Assembly (NCBI GenBank): GCA_023129355.1
Contig: JAGMCC010000025.1
Coordinates: 1-10,441 of the forward strand
Source of the DNA: Dehalococcoidia bacterium
GTDB lineage: Bacteria; Chloroflexota; Dehalococcoidia; E44-bin15
DNA: 10,441 bases
Direction of reading: 5' to 3'
Shown: positions 5,597 through 10,441 of the stretch, one piece after another
Position numbering within the stretch: the first letter of the stretch is position 1
Layout of the letters: each line of letters begins with the position of its first letter
Program-made: the position numbers and the translations under genes
Notes under the pieces: model-generated
The model's input: only the letters and a program-made list of their open reading frames with translations
Told to the model about the DNA's origin: nothing
Database searches by the model: none

Positions 5597-6748
5597 ATGA
5601 TCAGAAGAGTGGCAATAGTTGGATATGCTCAATCTCATCATCAGCATAATATGCAAGAAACCAGAGAGGATATGGTCTTTGAAGTCTGCAAAGAGGCTTT
5701 GCACCATGCCGGTATCCTGAGAGAGGATCTGGATACCGTGGTCACCGCCTCTACGGATTTTCTGGATGGAAGGACGATTTCAAGTGTCTTTCTCAGCATG
5801 GCTGTTGGAGCTTTTCTGAAGGATGAATCAAAGGTAGAGGAGGACGGGACTTTTGCGCTCTATTATGCTTTGATGAAAATCCTTACTGGCACCCATGATG
5901 TAGCCCTGGTAGAGGCACATACACAGGGCTCGACTTTCAATCCCCATCAAATAACCTTTTACACACTTGATCCATTATTTGATCGGCAGATAGGTGTGCT
6001 CAATGATATAGCGGCTGCCGCTCTTCAGGCGAGAATGTATATGAACAGGTACAGTGTGTCGGAAGAGCATCTGGCAATGGCAGCCGTCAAGAACATTACC
6101 AATGCCGCTGAGAATCCTTGTGCACACAGAAAGATGCCAAACGTGAGTGTGGAAGAGGTGATGGGTTCAAAAGTATTTTACGATCCCATCAGGGAGCTGA
6201 TGATGTCCCCCATCAGCGACGGGGCATGTGCGTTAATACTTGCCTCTGAGGAGAGGGCCAAGGAGATCACCGACAAACCAGTGTGGATAGAAGGGGTCGG
6301 TAGTTGCCAGGACCCCTATCTCCGGGACAGAAATATCCAAAATCTTGATTCCCTCCAGATGGCTGCCAGAACAGCCTACAAGATGGCTGGTGTAAAGGAG
6401 CCCTTTTCCGAGCTGGATGTTGCCGAGGTTTCCGAGAAATTCGCTCACGAGGAATTGATGATTTACGAAGCCTTGGGTTTATGCCAGGAGGGTCAAGGGA
6501 AAAATTTGATTAAAAGGGGCACAACTCGCAGAGATGGTGAGATGCCAGTAAATCCGAGCGGTGGGGCACTGGGTGCTGACCCTATCTGTGCTACCGGGTT
6601 GATAAGAGTAATAGAAGCGGCAAAGCAGATAAGGGGTGAAGCAGGTGGGTATCAGGTTCCCGGTGTCCACAGGGCTCTTGCCCATGGACAATTCGGGATT
6701 TGTGCCCAGAAGAATACCGTTTTTATATTGGGGGGTAACGGATCATGA
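5597..6748 (+). CDS. Thiolase-like protein, first gene of right operon, catalytic Cys and His missing
   Basis: This is a 383-residue paralogue of the protein at 65-1201. It shares the opening (VAIVGYAQ), DGRTIS, the dimer-core helices (AALQARMYMNRY), VAEV, NPSGG (319-323) and ALAHG. The nucleophile region reads VEEDGTFAL, with no Cys. The position of the thiolase GH His is Asp328 (NPSGGALGAD). Both hallmark catalytic residues are therefore absent, which argues against classical thiolysis and for an aldolase-like or structural role. The start is ATG 5597, with AAGGAGGG at 5585-5592. An upstream in-frame TTG at 5567 would add ten residues but has no ribosome site. The gene overlaps the next one by 4 nt (ATGA), so the two are probably translationally coupled and may form a heteromer. 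Confidence 0.88.
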   Translation: MIRRVAIVGYAQSHHQHNMQETREDMVFEVCKEALHHAGILREDLDTVVTASTDFLDGRTISSVFLSMAVGAFLKDESKVEEDGTFALYYALMKILTGTHDVALVEAHTQGSTFNPHQITFYTLDPLFDRQIGVLNDIAAAALQARMYMNRYSVSEEHLAMAAVKNITNAAENPCAHRKMPNVSVEEVMGSKVFYDPIRELMMSPISDGACALILASEERAKEITDKPVWIEGVGSCQDPYLRDRNIQNLDSLQMAARTAYKMAGVKEPFSELDVAEVSEKFAHEELMIYEALGLCQEGQGKNLIKRGTTRRDGEMPVNPSGGALGADPICATGLIRVIEAAKQIRGEAGGYQVPGVHRALAHGQFGICAQKNTVFILGGNGS

Positions 6749-7989
6749 GGAGAAATGTTGCAATAATCGGTTGTGGACAAACCAAACATTCGAGTAAGCG
6801 AAGAGATGTTAACCTCGCTGAAATGGTATCAGAAGCGGTCTATAATGCGCTGGAAGACGCCCAGGTCAGTCCGCGGGATGTGGACGCCTTTGTTGTTGGC
6901 AATATGCAGGGATTCGGTGGTATTGCCCAGCCAGAACAATGGCTCGGGGATTCAATTGGTGCCCCGGGGAAATCGGTCATCAGGATCGCCACTGGTGGGA
7001 CGACCGGGGGATCGGTTGGACAGGGTGCTTATTATACTGTTGCCTCGGGACTTCACGATGTAGCTGTGGCTGTTGCCTGGGAGAAACATTCAGATAGCAA
7101 AGAGGCCGGTGCCACGACCGGGCTTCTGCATGTAGGACTGGGCAATTTTTTCCACGCCGCCAGTTATGGGTTGAGTCTTAAGAACCTGGTCGCCACCTCG
7201 GCGGTAGGAGCGGCGGCTGGCGTTGCCGTCTATCAGGCAATGTTTTACATGTATAGATCCGGGTGCAGCATCGAACACTTTGATATGGTAGCGGCAAAGG
7301 CAAGGCGCAATGCTGCTAAGAACAAATATGCACATCTTCAGTGGCCAGGCTGCACTCAAGAGGATATTGCCAAGACCGAGATGGTCGTATATCCCTTCAG
7401 GTATGGACATATCTGCCCGGCAAGCGATGGCGCCTCAGCCATTGTCGTGGCTGAAGAAAACCTGGCAAGAAAGAAAGCCAGGCAACCAGCCTGGTTCAAG
7501 GGACTCGCCGCCTACTCGGACGAGGAAAACCAGTTACAGAGTGAAAATTTCGGTGGCGTTGGAGTACTTGATCCCTCTGAACAAAAGGGATGCTGGATGT
7601 CAGCAACCAAGGCATATGAGATGGCAGGAATAAAGGACCCCAAAAAAGAGATTGACATAGCAGAGGTATATCAGCCATTTCCAAGCCAGGAGTTGATATT
7701 TGCTGAAAGGTTGGGCTTGTTCGATGAAGGCACGGCATGGATGGCTCTTGAAAAAGGTGAGACCGATATTGACGGCAGAATGCCCCTGGATCCCTCAGGT
7801 GGCGTCAATGCCACCAACGCCATTGGATCCACTGCCCTGCAGCGCATTCTTGAGTGCGCCCTACAGATAATGGGAAAGGCAGAAGAGCATCAGGTCCCGA
7901 GAAAAGTCCACAATGCCGTTGCCCATGGATGGGGGGGCGTAACCAGTTATATCACAGTGACAGTTTTAGGGGATTCCCCTGGGAGGTAA
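6745..7989 (+). CDS. Thiolase-like protein (acetyl-CoA acetyltransferase family), TGGTTGG type
   Basis: This 414-residue thiolase-superfamily protein is more distant from the other two. The N-terminus is VAIIGCGQTKHS. The nucleophile region is ATGGTTGGSVGQGA, the Thr/Gly-rich form without Cys seen in archaeal-type thiolase-like proteins, followed by VAVAWEKHSD. Later come IAEVYQPFPSQELIF, DPSGG (349-353) with Asn358 in place of the GH His, and AVAHGWGG near the end. An extra segment (about 250-280, rich in Glu/Asn/Gln) explains the greater length. The start ATG overlaps the previous stop (ATGA). The DUF35 gene follows 5 nt downstream, with its ribosome site inside the end of this gene. It probably acts in a complex with that DUF35 protein. 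Product names such as acetyl-CoA acetyltransferase would overstate what is visible. Confidence 0.88.
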   Translation: MRRNVAIIGCGQTKHSSKRRDVNLAEMVSEAVYNALEDAQVSPRDVDAFVVGNMQGFGGIAQPEQWLGDSIGAPGKSVIRIATGGTTGGSVGQGAYYTVASGLHDVAVAVAWEKHSDSKEAGATTGLLHVGLGNFFHAASYGLSLKNLVATSAVGAAAGVAVYQAMFYMYRSGCSIEHFDMVAAKARRNAAKNKYAHLQWPGCTQEDIAKTEMVVYPFRYGHICPASDGASAIVVAEENLARKKARQPAWFKGLAAYSDEENQLQSENFGGVGVLDPSEQKGCWMSATKAYEMAGIKDPKKEIDIAEVYQPFPSQELIFAERLGLFDEGTAWMALEKGETDIDGRMPLDPSGGVNATNAIGSTALQRILECALQIMGKAEEHQVPRKVHNAVAHGWGGVTSYITVTVLGDSPGR

Positions 7990-7994
7990 AGAAG

Positions 7995-8498
7995 ATGGGA
8001 TATGTAAAGGAAGAAAGACCGATGACAATCGGTGTGGAAGGTACATGGAATATAGGTTCCTATCACTATAAGGGTTCCAGACTCATAGAAGAATATGTTA
8101 AGGGGCTTAAGCAGAAGAAATTAATCGGCTCATTCTGCCCGGGCTGTGGGAAGGTAATTGTACCGCCCAGAAACCTGTGCGGAAGATGTCACCGGATAAT
8201 GGACCGACGAAAGATCGTTAGTAATATGGGGACTATTACCTGCTTCATAGTCAGTCCCCCCATAGAGAAAGGAAAATTGAAGGTCCTGGGAATGGATCCT
8301 GTGGAAACGGGCTTAATAAAGGAGGGTGAGGTGGTTATTCCGGTCTTTGTTAAGTTCGATGGGTCAGACTCTAATACTGATACAATATTGCTAAACGCGG
8401 ACCCAAAGGCTGTTCACATAGGCATGAGGGTTAAAGTTCTTTGGGTGAAAGAGCCACAAGGTGCACTCAGCGATTTCGAAGGTGTTGAACCTGTTTGA
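7995..8498 (+). CDS. DUF35 zinc-ribbon/OB-fold protein
   Basis: A 167-residue DUF35 protein. A helical hook (LIEEYVKGLKQKKLIGSF) precedes the ribbon CPGCGK...CGRC with the PPR spacer (VIVPPRNLC). An OB-fold half follows (ITCFIVSPP, then IPVFVKFDGSD) and ends GMRVKVLWVKEPQGALSDFEGVEP. The start is ATG 7995, supported by GGGAGG at 7981-7986, 8 nt upstream. An open frame reaches back to 7854 but runs through the coding end of the thiolase-like gene and has no site of its own. It is adjacent to the thiolase-like gene at 6745 and is probably its partner, providing CoA-ester binding. It is longer than the following DUF35 protein because of an insertion in the OB domain. Confidence 0.87.
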   Translation: MGYVKEERPMTIGVEGTWNIGSYHYKGSRLIEEYVKGLKQKKLIGSFCPGCGKVIVPPRNLCGRCHRIMDRRKIVSNMGTITCFIVSPPIEKGKLKVLGMDPVETGLIKEGEVVIPVFVKFDGSDSNTDTILLNADPKAVHIGMRVKVLWVKEPQGALSDFEGVEPV

Positions 8499-8544
8499 TA
8501 AATATTAGATATCATTATCAATTACAAGGGGAGGGATAGAAACC

Positions 8545-9012
8545 ATGAAAAGTAAATCTGAGATAGTTGAGGTAAAGGCCTTGCCATTTGCTGCTGGCTT
8601 TAACTGGTCAACAGGCTTCCAGATGCAGAGGTTTATCCAAGAACTTGCCAATAGAAAAATCCTGGGAGCAAAATGTCCCGAATGTGGGTATACTTATGTA
8701 CCCCCAAGGTCGAGATGCGGAAAATGTTATACCAAAATAGGAGAGGAAAACCTGATAAATCTATCTGGAAAAGGTACCCTGGTTGGCTATACAACAGCGT
8801 ATGTCAAATTAGATGGTCAGGGGAATTTTCAAGATTTGGAGGAACCCGGGATAATCGGGGCAATAAAGTTAGAGAATGCAGATTCAACGATCTTCATGCC
8901 CCTTGAAGGGATTAAACCCCGGGATGTAACCGAAGGGCTCAAGGTTGAGGTCCAGTGGCGAGAGGAGACAAAAGGGGAGCTGGCAGATATAAGGTGTTTC
9001 AAACCTACTTGA
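8545..9012 (+). CDS. Second DUF35 zinc-ribbon/OB-fold protein
   Basis: This 155-residue protein has the same design: helix (FIQELANRKILGAK), ribbon CPECGY...CGKC with VPPRSRC, then an OB fold (GTLVGYTTAYVKL, GIIGAIKLENADS) and the ending GLKVEVQWREETKGELADIRCFKP. It opens with a 30-residue N-terminal extension (residues 1-30) that includes FNWSTG, a segment often seen before the hook in DUF35 proteins. The start is ATG 8545, with GGGGAGGG at 8528-8535. Two thiolase-like and two DUF35 genes in one operon suggest either two separate thiolase/DUF35 complexes or one mixed assembly. The most natural partner of this copy is the protein at 5597, by analogy with the minus-strand pair, but this is inference. 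Confidence 0.87.
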   Translation: MKSKSEIVEVKALPFAAGFNWSTGFQMQRFIQELANRKILGAKCPECGYTYVPPRSRCGKCYTKIGEENLINLSGKGTLVGYTTAYVKLDGQGNFQDLEEPGIIGAIKLENADSTIFMPLEGIKPRDVTEGLKVEVQWREETKGELADIRCFKPT

Positions 9013-9048
9013 GCGGGGGGATTCCGATGGCGAAAGGAGAAGCGCGAA

Positions 9049-9831
9049 ATGGCTATTAACAAAGTTGTCGCTAGCTTTGATGAGGCAGTGAAGGATTTTT
9101 TTGATGGCGCTACCGTTCTGCTTGGTGGTTTTGGTACACCCGGGGGTTGCCCGAGCTACCTCATGGAAGCCCTGGGCAGGCAAGGGGCGAAGGATCTTAC
9201 CATTGTATGTAATAACGTTGGCTTCGGAAAAGAACTAATGCAGGTTGTGGCCATGTTCACGAAGGCGCCTGATTGGTGGTATGACGGTGGACAACTGGCG
9301 GATAACCGACAGGTGAAGAAAGCCATCGCAGCATTCCCCGTGCTTGCCTCTCCACTATTGGTCTCTCCCTTCGAGAAGCAGCTTCGCGCCAGCGAGGTGG
9401 AGATCGATATAGTTCCCCAGGGGACCCTGGCGGAGCGGATAAGGGCCGCTAAAGCTGGCATTGGGGCCTTCTATTGCCCCGTGGGCCCAGGGACCATTGT
9501 TGAGAAGGGAAAGGAAGTTAAGGTTATTGACGGCAGGAAGCATGTCCTTGAGTATCCGATAAAGGCTGATTTTGGTCTGATCAGGGCATATAAAGCGGAT
9601 AGGCTAGGGAATCTGGTATATAGAGGCACCTCCAGGACCTTTAATGCTACCATGGCCGGTGCGGCAAAGGTCACCATAGCCGAGGTGGACGAGGTTGTCG
9701 AGGTTGGAGAGCTTGACCCGGAGAGCGTGGTTACCCCCGCTCTATACGTCGACAGGGTAGCTGTAAGGCCCGAGGCGGGTAGAACCCAGATCGTGCAAAG
9801 GATAGGCAAGGAAGAACAGCTCCGGAAATAG
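9049..9831 (+). CDS. 3-oxoacid-type CoA-transferase, alpha subunit (class I)
   Basis: A 260-residue class I CoA-transferase subunit A (AtoD/ScoA-like, COG1788), which moves CoA between acyl-CoA and a free acid. The family signature GGFGTPGGCP is at residues 22-31. It is followed by LTIVCNN, QGTLAERIRAAKAGIGAFYCPVG, and YPIKADFGLIRAYKADRLGNLVYRGTSRTFN, which is the conserved A.kaD..GNl.yr....nfn block, then a terminal VDRVAVRP. The start is ATG 9049 with AAAGGAG 9 nt upstream. An ATG at 9027 is out of frame. The length is typical of GctA/AtoD-class alpha chains. It is coupled to the beta subunit 8 nt downstream. The substrate is unknown; the context suggests activation of, or CoA release from, a dicarboxylic, ketoacid or aromatic-derived intermediate. 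Confidence 0.93.
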   Translation: MAINKVVASFDEAVKDFFDGATVLLGGFGTPGGCPSYLMEALGRQGAKDLTIVCNNVGFGKELMQVVAMFTKAPDWWYDGGQLADNRQVKKAIAAFPVLASPLLVSPFEKQLRASEVEIDIVPQGTLAERIRAAKAGIGAFYCPVGPGTIVEKGKEVKVIDGRKHVLEYPIKADFGLIRAYKADRLGNLVYRGTSRTFNATMAGAAKVTIAEVDEVVEVGELDPESVVTPALYVDRVAVRPEAGRTQIVQRIGKEEQLRK

Positions 9832-9839
9832 GAGGAATC

Positions 9840-10441
9840 ATGGCTGAGAAGGAACGGTTAAGCAGAGAGACCATGGCCTTTCGGGTAGCTAAGGAGTTTG
9901 AGGATGGAATGGTGGTGAACCTGGGTATCGGTATTCCTACCCTTTGTGCCAACTACCCCTCGCCGGATAAGGAGATCCTCTACCAGACGGAGAACGGCGC
10001 CCTGAACTTCGGTCCCAACGCTACTCCAGAGGAGGCGGACCTGGATCTGGTCAATGCCGGTGGGCAAATGGTAACCCCAAAGCCAGGGATGGCCTTGTTC
10101 GCCCATGACGAGTCCTTCGCCATGATCAGGGGAGGGCACATCGACCTGTGCGTTCTGGGAGTAATGCAGGTATCGGAGAAGGGTGATCTTGCCAACTGGC
10201 TGCTCCCCGAGCGGGGTATTGGCAGTATCGGTGGGGCGATGGACCTGGCCGTCGGTGCCAAAAAGCTGATCGTGGTCACCGAGCACACCACTAAAGATGG
10301 CAAGTCCAAGATTGTTCATAAATGCAGCTATGAGCTTACCGCTCAGCAGTGTGTTGACATGATCGTTACCGACCTGGCGGTTATCGAGGTCACCGACAGG
10401 GGGCTGGTGCTGAAGGAAGTGGCCCCAGGGTGGACAGCCGG
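9840..10441 (+). CDS. 3-oxoacid-type CoA-transferase, beta subunit (class I), 3' truncated by window
   Basis: The first 200 residues of the class I CoA-transferase subunit B (AtoA/ScoB-like, COG2057) are present; the frame is open to the window end. Visible marks are VNLGIGIPTL (26-35), the active-site T-E-N-G with catalytic Glu51 that forms the glutamyl-CoA thioester, GGHIDLCVLG, GSIGGAMDLAVGAKKLIVV and a terminal IVTDLAVIEVT block. The start is ATG 9840 with GGAGGA at 9831-9836 overlapping the alpha stop codon, so the two subunits are translated together, as is usual for the heteromeric enzyme. Roughly 10-20 C-terminal residues are probably missing. Catalytic residues are intact, so the enzyme should be active. 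Confidence 0.93.
   Translation, partial: MAEKERLSRETMAFRVAKEFEDGMVVNLGIGIPTLCANYPSPDKEILYQTENGALNFGPNATPEEADLDLVNAGGQMVTPKPGMALFAHDESFAMIRGGHIDLCVLGVMQVSEKGDLANWLLPERGIGSIGGAMDLAVGAKKLIVVTEHTTKDGKSKIVHKCSYELTAQQCVDMIVTDLAVIEVTDRGLVLKEVAPGWTA

Noticed and set aside
9027..9059. Ten-codon ORF overlapping the CoA-transferase alpha start
   Set aside because: It is out of frame, very short and has no family pattern. The AAAGGAG inside it is the ribosome site for ATG 9049.
1..10441. tRNA, rRNA, CRISPR array, insertion sequence or transposase
   Set aside because: No regularly spaced repeats, cloverleaf, terminal inverted repeats with a transposase, or rRNA-like sequence was seen.

Overview
The window is a bacterial chromosomal segment of mid G+C content. 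It carries two divergently transcribed acyl-CoA metabolism operons that flank an AT-richer accessory stretch of about 3 kb. The gene mix points to an anaerobic or sediment bacterium of the Chloroflexota (Dehalococcoidia) or Desulfobacterota type: repeated thiolase-like/DUF35 pairs, a MaoC hydratase, a class I CoA-transferase, a DUF6125-like protein and a probable selenoprotein. This placement is an inference from gene content only.

Left operon, minus strand (about 2270 down to 1): MaoC-type hydratase, then a DUF35 zinc-ribbon/OB-fold protein, then a thiolase-like protein, then the first codons of another gene cut by the window edge. A 29-codon coding-like tail just upstream of maoC looks like the remnant of a further gene in the same direction.

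Central stretch, plus strand (about 2385-5500): three monocistronic genes separated by long noncoding gaps. They are a DUF6125-like protein (2738-3289), a protein with an N-terminal double zinc ribbon (3619-4380), and a gene that conventional ORF calling misreads (4674-5194). The last encodes a glutaredoxin-like Uxx-star family protein fused to a PDZ domain. The first active-site position is an in-frame UGA (U-P-Y-C motif), and a perfect 8-bp hairpin with a GUU loop sits at the right distance downstream to act as a bacterial SECIS. One missing G in a G-run near 4823 breaks the frame between the two halves of the glutaredoxin domain. Ordinary gene calling therefore gives a 180-residue ORF whose first ~58 residues are an out-of-frame artefact.

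Right operon, plus strand (5597-10441): after a good promoter (TTGAAA-17-TATAAC with a TGn extension) come two thiolase-like proteins, two DUF35 proteins, and the alpha and beta subunits of a 3-oxoacid-type CoA-transferase. The genes are tightly spaced or overlapping and have clear ribosome binding sites. The beta subunit runs off the window end.

Together the two operons could activate an acid to its CoA ester (CoA-transferase), hydrate an enoyl-CoA (MaoC), and cleave or form C-C bonds with thiolase-fold/DUF35 complexes. All three thiolase-like proteins lack the N-terminal nucleophilic Cys at the expected place, and two also lack the His of the GH motif. Aldolase or retro-aldolase chemistry, as in the steroid Ltp2/ChsH2 system, is therefore at least as likely as thiolysis. 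The substrate cannot be read from the sequence.
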